A stretch of 64,000 bases of DNA, from NCBI GenBank assembly GCA_900317955.1, contig ONIP01000001.1, forward strand, positions 1-64,000, read 5' to 3'. Shown piece by piece: positions 43,317-51,797 of this stretch. The stretch is from an uncultured Bacteroidales bacterium. Its GTDB lineage: Bacteria > Bacteroidota > Bacteroidia > Bacteroidales > P3. Numbering within the stretch: the first letter of the stretch is position 1; each line of letters begins with the position of its first letter. The position numbers and the translations under genes were made by a program. The notes beneath the pieces are model-generated. The model was not told the origin of the DNA. It saw only the letters and a program-made list of their open reading frames with translations, and did not search any database.

Positions 43317-44234
43317 ATGCTCTGCATCTTCAACCCCGAACACGACCTCTGCCTTGCAAACGGCAGCCCTCATTTTGTACCCCCTGCATCGGCGCTCCTC
43401 TTTGCCCGGCTCGGCTCCTCCATCATGCAGACCCTCTACCCCGACGCACTTACCCTCTCCACCGAGCAAATCACCCCCTCTTTCGTGCAGCAATGGCTGC
43501 AAAGTGGCGACAACACCATCGTGCCCTGGGGATGGAACACCACCCTTGTCGCTCAACTCCTCAAAAACGGAATTCCACGGCACCTTATGCCCGACGACCA
43601 GACTCTCGACTGCTATCGCTCGCTTCAGCACCGCACCACCCTCCTCCCCCTTCAGCCCGACAGCATCGCCGTACAAAATCCCCGTCAAATCGAGCAACTG
43701 CTCTCCACCACACCGCACCTTGTACTCAAAGCCCCCTGGTCTGGCTCCGGAAGAGGCTTGCGTTTCATTTCCTTCGCTCTAACTCCACTCGACCTCCAGT
43801 GGCTCAAAAAAATCATCGCCTCCCAACGCTGCGTTATCGCCGAACCTCGGCGTCAAGTACAAGCCGACTTCGCCCTCGAATACAACATCCACGACCACGC
43901 CCTTCAATTCATCGGCTATTCCCTCTTCCAATCCGAACAAGGGGTTTACCGTGCCAACCTTTTGCTTCCCGACCCTGAAATCGAGCAAATCGTCGGCTAC
44001 ACCCCTGCCATGAAATCCGCCCTCGAAAACTGGATTCTCTCCCACATCGCACCCCACTACAACGGTCCCCTCGGGGTCGACCACATCCTCACCACTCAGG
44101 GCACCATCCACATCAGCGAGCTGAACCTGCGCCACACCATGGGACTCGTGGCGCACCAATACCTTGCCCTCCACCCCGAGTCCAACGGCATGCTAATCAC
44201 CCTCCGCAACCACACCCTCGCACTCATCCCTTAA
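43317..44234 (+). CDS. ATP-grasp-like protein of unknown substrate
   Basis: The 305-residue product begins MLCIFNPEHDLCLANGSPHF. VLKAPWSGSGRGLRF near 134-148 looks like the ATP-grasp glycine-rich loop with its Lys, and ISELNLRHTMGLVAH near 268-282 has the Glu/Asn pair that holds Mg-ATP in the family. ATP-grasp enzymes join a carboxylate to an amine or thiol through an acyl phosphate. The family seems limited to Bacteroidetes, and I do not know the substrate. It comes 72 bases after serA, so it may share that transcript, which would suggest a ligation linked to serine-derived or amino-acid metabolism; this is a guess. Confidence 0.6.
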   Translation: MLCIFNPEHDLCLANGSPHFVPPASALLFARLGSSIMQTLYPDALTLSTEQITPSFVQQWLQSGDNTIVPWGWNTTLVAQLLKNGIPRHLMPDDQTLDCYRSLQHRTTLLPLQPDSIAVQNPRQIEQLLSTTPHLVLKAPWSGSGRGLRFISFALTPLDLQWLKKIIASQRCVIAEPRRQVQADFALEYNIHDHALQFIGYSLFQSEQGVYRANLLLPDPEIEQIVGYTPAMKSALENWILSHIAPHYNGPLGVDHILTTQGTIHISELNLRHTMGLVAHQYLALHPESNGMLITLRNHTLALIP

Positions 44235-44377
44235 CACTCCCTACGCTCCCCACTCCTCTCCTCTTCCCTCTCTATCCTTTTATAATTATATGCCAACGGA
44301 ACGCCTTTCCCACCCACTTTTTGTCTGATTCTGCTCGCACAGACAAGATATTTTTTCACTAATTTCAAAAAAAATCG

Positions 44378-44385
44378 TATTTTTG
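44378..44385 (+). promoter_or_regulatory. -7 box (TATTTTTG) of the riboswitch transcript
   Basis: It lies about 18 bases before the aptamer and fits TAnnTTTG. It sets the transcription start close to 44391. Confidence 0.65.
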
Positions 44386-44395
44386 CAATCGCTAT

Positions 44396-44490
44396 TATGA
44401 GGGAGTAATTGGCGACAAAGGTCGTGAGCATCATCAACAAATCACTGGCTACTAATAGCTTGGTGTTGCTTGTAAGCAATGAGACTCATA
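44396..44490 (+). ncRNA. yybP-ykoY-type (Mn2+) riboswitch aptamer
   Basis: P1 pairs TATGAG (44396-44401) with CTCATA (44485-44490). The 5' part has GGGAGTAATTGG then CGAC-AAAG-GTCG, and the 3' part CTGGCTACTAATAGC and a GC stem (TTGCT-TGTA-AGCAA) before GAGACTCATA. These match the yybP-ykoY layout, with its conserved GGGAGTA, the CAAAG loop and the GGCTNCT element. The family binds Mn2+. It lies directly before a TerC/Alx gene, the family for which this RNA is known. The 3' side of P1 is shared with a terminator hairpin, so metal-bound P1 should prevent termination and turn the gene on. Confidence 0.8.
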
Positions 44491-44523
44491 GGTGCGTACT
44501 CACGCCTCTATGGGCTTTTTTCT
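44485..44523 (+). terminator. Riboswitch expression platform: terminator
   Basis: CATAG-GT-GCGT (44487-44497) pairs with ACGC-CT-CTATG (44502-44512), followed by GGCTTTTTTTCTTTTT. CTCATA at 44485-44490 is also the 3' strand of P1, so the two folds exclude each other. Confidence 0.75.
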
Positions 44524-44600
44524 TTTTCGGCCACGCCTGTTCTCACAACAGCGAAGCATTTTTATGAACATAATAATATTACAACACTAAAATACCAATT

Positions 44601-45653
44601 ATGACATCACGATTCATATTCTTTGCCGCTTTCATGGTCTTTATCATCTTCATGCTTGCCATGGACCTTGGCCTGTTCCACAAAAAAGACCATGTCATCA
44701 AAATAAAAGAAGCCGCCATCTGGACCGGCGTATGGGTAACCCTCGCCATGCTCTTCGGCCTCCTTCTCCTCTTTAAAGCCGAATGGGTACACGGCATCAC
44801 CAACATGGACGAACTGCTGGAATATGCCAAAGGTGGCATCCTGGCTCAAAAAATCCTGCCCGACATGGACTATCTCCAGTCTCTTGAAATCTACCGCAAA
44901 GAAATCTTCTCCCAATACCTTGCCGGCTATTTCCTTGAAGAAACGCTCTCCATTGACAACATCTTCGTCATGATTATGATTTTCACTAGTTTCGGCATCG
45001 ACAAACGCTACTACCACCGCATTCTCTTCTGGGGCATTCTTGGCGCCATCGTCATGCGATTCCTCTTCATCTTCCTCCTGGGTGCCGTAATCGAACGCTT
45101 CTCATGGGTCTTGGCCGTCTTTGGTGTCATACTCATCTACAGCGGTATCAAAATGTTCCGCAACAAAGGCGACGAAAAAATCGATACCGCCAACCACCCC
45201 GTCGTCAAACTCGCCAGCCGATTCCTTCCCCTCAGCCGCCATGTCGAAGGCCACAACTTCTTTGTCAAGAAAGACGGCCGCCGCTACATGACACCCCTCT
45301 TCCTCGTCCTCCTCGTCATCGAATTCTCCGACATTATCTTCGCCGTCGACAGCATCCCCGCTGTTTTCTCTGTCACCTCCGACACCTTCATCGTCTACTT
45401 CTCCAACATCTTTGCCATCATGGGTCTCCGTTCCCTCTTCTTCCTCCTCAGCAACGTAACCGACATGTTTTGGCTCCTCAAATACGGTCTCGGCATTCTT
45501 CTCTGCTTCATCGGTGTCAAAATGATTGGCCACGAATTCTTCGGACTTGAAATCGGTACCATAACCTCCCTCCTCGTCATCCTGGGCATCCTGATAGGCT
45601 CCATCGCCCTCTCTCTCGCCATCCCTCACAAAAAGAAAGCAGCCACTTTATAA
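44601..45653 (+). CDS. TerC family Mn2+ exporter, Alx-type
   Basis: The 350-residue protein has about nine membrane helices of the TerC/Alx fold. FLEETLSIDNIFVMIMIFTS near 113-132 and LVVIEFSDIIFAVDSIPAVF near 235-255 are the paired acidic motifs that coordinate the metal. The branch is the riboswitch-controlled Alx type, which exports Mn2+; it is the gene directly after the riboswitch, 77 bases away. It keeps cytosolic manganese low. Some annotations call this family tellurium resistance, which is unlikely to be its normal role. The C-terminus is KKKAATL. A dehydrogenase follows after 31 bases. Confidence 0.88.
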   Translation: MTSRFIFFAAFMVFIIFMLAMDLGLFHKKDHVIKIKEAAIWTGVWVTLAMLFGLLLLFKAEWVHGITNMDELLEYAKGGILAQKILPDMDYLQSLEIYRKEIFSQYLAGYFLEETLSIDNIFVMIMIFTSFGIDKRYYHRILFWGILGAIVMRFLFIFLLGAVIERFSWVLAVFGVILIYSGIKMFRNKGDEKIDTANHPVVKLASRFLPLSRHVEGHNFFVKKDGRRYMTPLFLVLLVIEFSDIIFAVDSIPAVFSVTSDTFIVYFSNIFAIMGLRSLFFLLSNVTDMFWLLKYGLGILLCFIGVKMIGHEFFGLEIGTITSLLVILGILIGSIALSLAIPHKKKAATL

Positions 45654-45684
45654 CCCATTCCATCAACAATAAAACCTCATCGTT

Positions 45685-46626
45685 ATGAACATCGTTTGCG
45701 TAGAACCCATCGGTATAAACCAATCCCAATTCGAAAAACTGAAAAGCAAATTCGCCTCTCTCGGCCACAACTTCACCTACTATCTCGACCGTAAGGAAGA
45801 CCCCTCTACCCTCGTCAGCCGACTCTCCTCCGCCCACATGGCTGTCATATCCAACATCCCCCTGCCGCAAGAAGTGCTATGCCAATGCCCCAACCTCAAA
45901 TTACTCTCCGTGGCTTTCACCGGCCTTGACCACATAGACCTCTCCTACTGCAAACAACACGGTATCGAAGTCCAGAATGCCGCAGGCTATTCCACCATCG
46001 CCGTCAGCGAACTCGCCATCGGTCTTATGCTCGACGTACTGCGCCGTATCACCCCACTTCACAACTCCACCCTCCAAGGCGGAAGCCGTGGCTCCTTCCT
46101 CGGACGTGAACTCTTCGGCAAAACTGTCGGTGTCGTTGGCACCGGAGCCATCGGCACTGCCACCATTCGGCTCCTCATTACCTTCGGCTGCCATGTGATG
46201 GCCTACAACCGCTCCGAGCATCAAAAAGTCAAAGATATGGGCGTCTCCTACACCGACCTCGACACCCTCATGCGCAATTGCGACATCGTAACGCTCCACG
46301 TCCCCCTCACCCCCGACACCTACCACCTCATCAGCAGCGAGCGCATCGCTCTAATGAAGCCCTCCGCCATCCTTATCAACACCGCTCGTGGCAACGTCGT
46401 CGACATCGACGCCCTCGCCCTCGCCCTTCAGCAAGGCCGCATCGCCGGTGCTGGCATAGATGTCTACGAGCAAGAACCGCCCCTTCCCAACCAACACCCG
46501 CTCACCACTGCTCCCAACTGCATCTGCCTCCCCCACATAGGCTATGCCACTCGCGAAGCCTTCGACATTCGCGCCGACATCGTTTTTAACCACATCTTTG
46601 ACAAACTGAAAGAATTCTCCGCCTGA
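45685..46626 (+). CDS. D-isomer-specific 2-hydroxyacid dehydrogenase
   Basis: This 313-residue cytosolic enzyme reduces a 2-oxo acid with NAD(P)H. The NAD-binding domain starts near LGRELFGKTVGVVGTGAIGT (about 138-157), followed by the active-site Arg in INTARGNVVD near 230, the Glu region GAGIDVYEQEPP near 258 and the catalytic His in CLPHIGYATREAF near 284. In contrast to the lysine-type SerA nearby, the His is kept here. The substrate (D-lactate, glycerate or hydroxypyruvate) cannot be told. It follows the TerC gene by 31 bases and may be read through from it. Confidence 0.88.
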   Translation: MNIVCVEPIGINQSQFEKLKSKFASLGHNFTYYLDRKEDPSTLVSRLSSAHMAVISNIPLPQEVLCQCPNLKLLSVAFTGLDHIDLSYCKQHGIEVQNAAGYSTIAVSELAIGLMLDVLRRITPLHNSTLQGGSRGSFLGRELFGKTVGVVGTGAIGTATIRLLITFGCHVMAYNRSEHQKVKDMGVSYTDLDTLMRNCDIVTLHVPLTPDTYHLISSERIALMKPSAILINTARGNVVDIDALALALQQGRIAGAGIDVYEQEPPLPNQHPLTTAPNCICLPHIGYATREAFDIRADIVFNHIFDKLKEFSA

Positions 46627-46653
46627 ACCCCGGAGGCAACACCCCTCGCACCG

Positions 46654-49600
46654 CTACCTCACAAGCGTCACTGTACCCGTCACCACCCTCGGCTCACCGT
46701 CGAGCGTGGTGTATCGGCACAAATAGGCGTATGCCGACTCCGGACTCTTCACACCCCGGTATGTGCCGTTCCATGCCTCATCTATATTCCTGGTATGGAA
46801 AATACAATCACCCCAACGCGTAAAAATCATCAACTCGTAATCCCTCACATTCACCCCATACCCCCTGAAAACATTATTCCCCGACTCATCAGGCGTGAAA
46901 ACATTGGGGAACCACAACGCTTGCTGCTTCACGGCAATTACCCCGTATGCTGTGTCCGAACAAGTGCTGTTGCTTGCCACAAGCATCACCACAGCGCTGT
47001 CCCGTTCGGCATCCACACTGAATGCCAAACTCCTGCCCGTATCCGCTTGCAGCACACCGTCCACATACCATTGCCTCTCGGTGCCGTTAACGCTCCCGTC
47101 CCTCGCCGTCACATGGCGCTGCTGCTCTGTTAAAAAGTCAGGATTAAAATACACAAACGCCTTCACAGGAACGGACGGAGCCAATAGCACCGTGTCCTCC
47201 ACCGCACATGAAACCGTGTCGCAATAATCAACAAGTATGCGATACATCGTCACCGTGTCCGGTACCATTCTCAACCAATCCCTCTCGTCCAATTGAATGC
47301 GACCTTCCGGCAACGACCCGTCGTGCGGCAACGAAAGCACCTCGTAACACAGTGTGTCGGAAAGGTTCAACGCATACCCTCCGGCACTGTCGCACAAGGG
47401 TTCTATCTCAAACCTTGACTCCGGAACACTCCTCACTCCCAAATGGAGTACCACAAGGCTGTCGCCCCCATTCTGCGGTGTAAAATGCAGCGTATCTGTT
47501 CCTGCCCCATAAAAAAAACATCCCATCCAACTGAAAGGCAAGTCCCTCTCGCACACCACGCGATAACGATGCTCCCGGCTGCACAAATATAGCACCTCCA
47601 CACTGTCACACCCGCTTACGCTACTGTACGTCTTCCGATACTTGACCGGCCCGTCAAACACAAGGCCACCAAAACTATACGTCTCGCCCAATTCAATGGT
47701 ATCATTAATCTCATTATAATATACCGGGTTGTGCTCCAACACAAGCACATGTTCTACGCAGGTGTCGATAACATTGTAAACTCCAGGCTCAACTATCTCT
47801 TCCCCATAAAAGTAATACACTGTGCGGGAACAAACCGTATCGAATACCGTGTCGTGAGGAATATCTAAATAGAAAGTGTCCGTCAGCGAGTCGACACAAC
47901 TGCCCCCGGCCAACATGGCATAGAGGGTCACCCTGTGCAACCCGCCTGTTGTAAAACGGTGCAGGACATGCTCTTCTCTCGATGTAGTCCCGTCGTCAAA
48001 ACGCCAAAATATCTCTTCGCAAGGGTAGGAAGTCAACTGGGTGTGGGCACTGTCGCGAGCAATCATACTATGGTTGTCAAAGCGCACCACAGCCCTGCAG
48101 CTGTCCATACTCTCACGGTCAAAGGCGGCCACTGGGTAGCGTGTGCCCATATAGGTAGACATAACGAAACTACACTCATGCCCTGACAAATGATGACTCA
48201 CCTCGCAGCAATACACCCCAGTATCGGCCACATGGAATGTGTCGGCCTGCGACAATGTCACCCCACTATTGGCGGCGGCATACCATCGATACGAAAACCC
48301 TTCGGGTGCAAAAAAAGTATTCTCCACGGCCTCACTGCACGACGTGGAACGGAAATGCTTGTGTCCACCCTCTAAAGTAAAATAGCCATAGCCATAATGA
48401 CCCGTCTGGGCACAGTCCTTGCTGGTTAGTACCACCTTGACAGTACGTCCGTGCAAAGGGGAAAGGTCCACACCCGCCACATCCCAGTCGCGCCATACTG
48501 CCTCTCCATACCCCTGCTGCCAACCCGAGGTATCGCCCGTCACAAAATAGCCGTGATAGCAATCGTTTATATGTCCTCCTGCCGAATCGGTAATATCAAA
48601 TTCAAACTGGGGATTGTTGGCAAGTTCATGCCCGGGACTCTCAGCCACCACTGCATAACGTAGCAGAAGTAAGTCGTAATTGTTCGTGTCGACATGCAGG
48701 GTATAGATGCACATCTCCTTCTCGGCATTGTTTAACCAATTGCCAAGCCGCACCGACACACAATGGTTCTCCGGCACTGTACGGAGCACCCCCTTGGTAC
48801 GGAAGTCGCGCTCCTCGCGGTTTGAATGCACCGTATGGCGTGAATAAGGTGAAAGGCTGCCTGCATCCAACACACCAATACTCTCACTCCACAGACCAAC
48901 AATGCCATATTTGCAAACCACATTAGAAGCATTCAAGTCGTAAAAAACAAGGGAATTGTCTTCAATAGGACTGCACGGCATACGGAACGAAACCCGTGCA
49001 GTTTCGCACCAAGTACTGTCCGTGCACAATGGAGTGATGTACGCGTCATATCTCTCGCCAGGGATAAGCCCCGAGATGGATACCTCCGTGTCGGCGACGG
49101 CAACCAACGTCCCCGTGCCGAGGATAAAATCCCTTGGTCCATATTCCACACTGTAGCTTTGATACCGGTCACACCCTTGCCACACTATCCTTGCACTGTC
49201 AGGGACATCCCAGTAGGTCTCCACCCCATCCACCATAGGTGGAAGGCACACCGTGTCGATAGGTGTAAAGCAATAATACCGACCTATCTCGGGCCATCCA
49301 CTACCAAAAACAGATTCGTCGTAATCCATCGTAGGGGTATTTGTCTGAAGAGGGATTGCTACACTCTGTCCAGGATGAAACTGCACACCCACAAAGCGGA
49401 GGTCATACAACAGAAAATAATACAAATTATAAGCCATGACCACCGAACCATCGCGCTCGTGCAACTGCACCTGCCACCACGTTCCCCCCGATGGAGAATA
49501 AAGACCCATCGGCTTGAACTGCATCACAAACACCCTGTATCCGTCAGTGTCGGGAGCTGTGCAATAAGTAAAAAAACCTGCAACCATATTCATACAAAAG

Positions 49601-49929
49601 CCCCAAATGCCAGATATATCGAAACCATCGGAATATGGCAATTGTGGGTTCCTAGTACCTTCCTGATACTGTGGAGTACTGCCAAATATCACCGCACCAT
49701 TTCTATAAATCTTAACTGAAGTATACGTACGGTTATGAAAAGTAAAACGGAAAGGCAGTTGTACATTTTGGGAATATAGGGGATATGTCAAATCAGGCTG
49801 CGGCTGAATATCTATCCATTTGGCAGTGTCCAATCCTGTGGTGAAAGCGTAGCCACAAAACACGTTCGACTGAGCCCTGAGCCCCGCCGCCGCAATCAAC
49901 ATTACCGTCAGAAAAAGTAACCGCTTCAT
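46654..49929 (-). CDS. Large secreted protein with PKD domain and T9SS type-B C-terminal domain
   Basis: This 1091-residue surface protein starts MKRLLFLTVMLIAAAGLRA. The N-terminal third has beta-sandwich features (VQLPFRFTFHNRTYTSVKIY, near 55-75) and a fibronectin type III-like stretch near 225-300. A PKD-like domain near 600-680 has FWRFDDGTTSREEHVLHRF and a Gly-Gly-Leu-His turn. The last 87 residues, LWFPNVFTPDESGNNVFRGY with a conserved FTRWGDCIFH, form the gliding-motility/CHU_C type-B T9SS signal. It would be secreted by the T9SS and fixed to the cell surface. The ATG at 49929 is preferred to that at 49941. Confidence 0.85.
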   Translation of the reverse strand: MKRLLFLTVMLIAAAGLRAQSNVFCGYAFTTGLDTAKWIDIQPQPDLTYPLYSQNVQLPFRFTFHNRTYTSVKIYRNGAVIFGSTPQYQEGTRNPQLPYSDGFDISGIWGFCMNMVAGFFTYCTAPDTDGYRVFVMQFKPMGLYSPSGGTWWQVQLHERDGSVVMAYNLYYFLLYDLRFVGVQFHPGQSVAIPLQTNTPTMDYDESVFGSGWPEIGRYYCFTPIDTVCLPPMVDGVETYWDVPDSARIVWQGCDRYQSYSVEYGPRDFILGTGTLVAVADTEVSISGLIPGERYDAYITPLCTDSTWCETARVSFRMPCSPIEDNSLVFYDLNASNVVCKYGIVGLWSESIGVLDAGSLSPYSRHTVHSNREERDFRTKGVLRTVPENHCVSVRLGNWLNNAEKEMCIYTLHVDTNNYDLLLLRYAVVAESPGHELANNPQFEFDITDSAGGHINDCYHGYFVTGDTSGWQQGYGEAVWRDWDVAGVDLSPLHGRTVKVVLTSKDCAQTGHYGYGYFTLEGGHKHFRSTSCSEAVENTFFAPEGFSYRWYAAANSGVTLSQADTFHVADTGVYCCEVSHHLSGHECSFVMSTYMGTRYPVAAFDRESMDSCRAVVRFDNHSMIARDSAHTQLTSYPCEEIFWRFDDGTTSREEHVLHRFTTGGLHRVTLYAMLAGGSCVDSLTDTFYLDIPHDTVFDTVCSRTVYYFYGEEIVEPGVYNVIDTCVEHVLVLEHNPVYYNEINDTIELGETYSFGGLVFDGPVKYRKTYSSVSGCDSVEVLYLCSREHRYRVVCERDLPFSWMGCFFYGAGTDTLHFTPQNGGDSLVVLHLGVRSVPESRFEIEPLCDSAGGYALNLSDTLCYEVLSLPHDGSLPEGRIQLDERDWLRMVPDTVTMYRILVDYCDTVSCAVEDTVLLAPSVPVKAFVYFNPDFLTEQQRHVTARDGSVNGTERQWYVDGVLQADTGRSLAFSVDAERDSAVVMLVASNSTCSDTAYGVIAVKQQALWFPNVFTPDESGNNVFRGYGVNVRDYELMIFTRWGDCIFHTRNIDEAWNGTYRGVKSPESAYAYLCRYTTLDGEPRVVTGTVTLVR

Positions 49930-49971
49930 ATCCCATATCATTATACTACTACGCTACAACATATTGCCGCA

Positions 49972-50817
49972 TTAACGAACCAACGAATTGAGCCACACAA
50001 TCTCCTCGGGCCAGCGGGCGGGGTCGGGGGTTTCGAGAATAATTGGCATGTTGTCGAAACGCCCATCGTTCATAAAACGTACAAAGAAGTCGCGTCCCAA
50101 AGCCCCGTTGCCAAGCGTCTCGTGGCGGTCCACATGGCTGCCCGCCCCTTTCTTGCTGTCGTTCAAATGCACAGCCCTGAGGTAATGCAGCCCTATAACG
50201 CGCTCAAACTCCTCCATACAGAAATCATACCCCTTCGAAGTAGATAAGTCGTAGCCAGCGGCAAGGGTATGGCAAGTGTCGATGCAGACACCCACACGGT
50301 TCTTGTCGTCCACCCCATCTATAATGCGGGCAATGTGCTCAAACCTCCATCCGAGGTTGGTACCCTGCCCTGCGGTATTCTCTATCACGGCGGTCACACC
50401 CTCGGTCTGCTCAAGTGCAAGATTTATTTCGCGGGCTATCTGGTCAAGGCACTCCTCCTCGCTGATTTTGTTGAGGTGCGAACCGGGATGGAAATTGAGC
50501 ATGGTAAGCCCCAGCTGCTGTGCGCGACTCATCTCGTCGAGAAACGCCGCACGGCTTTTAGCCAGCGTCTCCTCATCGGGGGAACCAAGGTTAATTAAAT
50601 AACTGTCGTGCGGCAACACAAAACGCGGGTCGAATCCTCGTTCGGCAAGAAGTGCTTTGAAATGCTCCACCTCGCCGTCGCCGAGTGGTTTGCTGACCCA
50701 GCTACGCTGGTTGCGGGTAAAAAGGGCAAAAGCCGTTGCCCCGATAGCCTCGGCGTTCAGAACGGCGTTCCCCACACCGCCCGACGCACTGACATGAGCT
50801 CCGATATATTTAGTCAT
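49972..50817 (-). CDS. nfo: Endonuclease IV
   Basis: The 281-residue Zn enzyme cuts DNA at abasic sites and removes damaged 3' ends in base excision repair. It starts [19 protein letters not shown], followed by [90 protein letters not shown] and ILETPDP: all nine metal-binding His/Asp/Glu motifs of the family. The frame is open another 70 codons upstream, but that part passes the promoter (-7 box at 50848-50855). Confidence 0.96.
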   Translation of the reverse strand: MTKYIGAHVSASGGVGNAVLNAEAIGATAFALFTRNQRSWVSKPLGDGEVEHFKALLAERGFDPRFVLPHDSYLINLGSPDEETLAKSRAAFLDEMSRAQQLGLTMLNFHPGSHLNKISEEECLDQIAREINLALEQTEGVTAVIENTAGQGTNLGWRFEHIARIIDGVDDKNRVGVCIDTCHTLAAGYDLSTSKGYDFCMEEFERVIGLHYLRAVHLNDSKKGAGSHVDRHETLGNGALGRDFFVRFMNDGRFDNMPIILETPDPARWPEEIVWLNSLVR

Positions 50818-50847
50818 AGTATTATTAATAGGATAGAATTCGTTTTG

Positions 50848-50855
50848 CAAAAATA
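50848..50855 (-). promoter_or_regulatory. -7 box for nfo
   Basis: CAAAAATA on the plus strand is TATTTTTG on the minus strand, 31 bases before the ATG at 50817. Confidence 0.6.
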
Positions 50856-51074
50856 CATATTTTTGCCGAAACAAAAAGAAAAAAAACACCCAAAAGGCAA
50901 AAACCTCTTCAGCATTCAGAAATTCCATCCCTTTTAGGCCAAAGCCAAATACAATAGAAAGCCACTGAACAAACAATAATTCCAGGGTAGATTCACACCA
51001 TGAAACTGAAAAACCAAAGCTGAACAAATGTTATACTAATGCAAAGGCATTGGTGGAGGATAGAGCGCGGGAGG

Positions 51075-51797
51075 TCAGAAGGGGATGGTAACGGCTATGA
51101 CCGGGGGAGTATAGGCATAGGGGGCAGCGTTGGCAATGCGCTGGCCGATATAGTGGGCAAGGAGGGCACTGCCAGTGCCTATCAATGCGCCGACGGCGAC
51201 ATCGGTGGGGTAATGGGCACCGACATAGAGGCGGCTAAAAGCCACGGAACCCGCCCAAAGGTAGGCCGGAAGGATGACATACCACTGTGGGAAAAGCAGC
51301 GAGAGGGAGGTGGCGGCAGTGAAGGTAAAGGAGGTGTGTCCGGAGGGAAACGAGGCACTGGAGACATGTTGCAGGCAAACAAGGTCGCCATGATGCGACA
51401 CCCAGGGACGCGGACGGTTGACCATTTGCTTGATGCCCATGGTGAAGGCGGCGTTGATGGTGAGGGCGAGAGCCGACTCGCAGGCGTAGTCAAGACTCAG
51501 CCTGTGGTTCTCGAATGTTGGGGAGACCGGAGCAGCACATGCAGCGACCACGGGGACGGCAAAGGAGAGGACAAAGGTGTTGCTGACGCCTACCCAGAAG
51601 CGGTTGGCCGCAGTGGTACGGCGGTGCTGCAGGGTGTTGAGCACACGGTAGTCGACTGTGGGGGTGTCGGCTACGAGGAGCGTAGCCAAGACCGAGGGGG
51701 TCTTTACAGCGACAGGTGCGGCGGGCTCGACCTGCCCCACAACGGTGCGGGGGCAGGCGAGTATCACCACTAAAAGGTATGGCAGCAGATGTTTCAT
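51075..51797 (-). CDS. PAP2 superfamily membrane phosphatase
   Basis: The 240-residue protein has an N-terminal signal or membrane helix and about four further hydrophobic segments. The acid phosphatase motifs are complete: KQMVNRPRP (C1) near 123, SFPSGH (C2) near 148 and SRLYVGAHYPTD (C3) near 189. It dephosphorylates lipid phosphates such as undecaprenyl diphosphate or phosphatidic/lipid A phosphates, or soluble ones, at the periplasmic side. Its ATG overlaps the TGA of the upstream PPDK-like gene (51794-51797), so the two are translationally coupled. The link between a phosphatase and a phosphotransfer protein is worth noting. Confidence 0.88.
   Translation of the reverse strand: MKHLLPYLLVVILACPRTVVGQVEPAAPVAVKTPSVLATLLVADTPTVDYRVLNTLQHRRTTAANRFWVGVSNTFVLSFAVPVVAACAAPVSPTFENHRLSLDYACESALALTINAAFTMGIKQMVNRPRPWVSHHGDLVCLQHVSSASFPSGHTSFTFTAATSLSLLFPQWYVILPAYLWAGSVAFSRLYVGAHYPTDVAVGALIGTGSALLAHYIGQRIANAAPYAYTPPVIAVTIPF

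Noticed and set aside
44231..44479. Minus-strand small protein over the riboswitch region
   Set aside because: It covers a structured RNA with promoter and terminator; no start signal.
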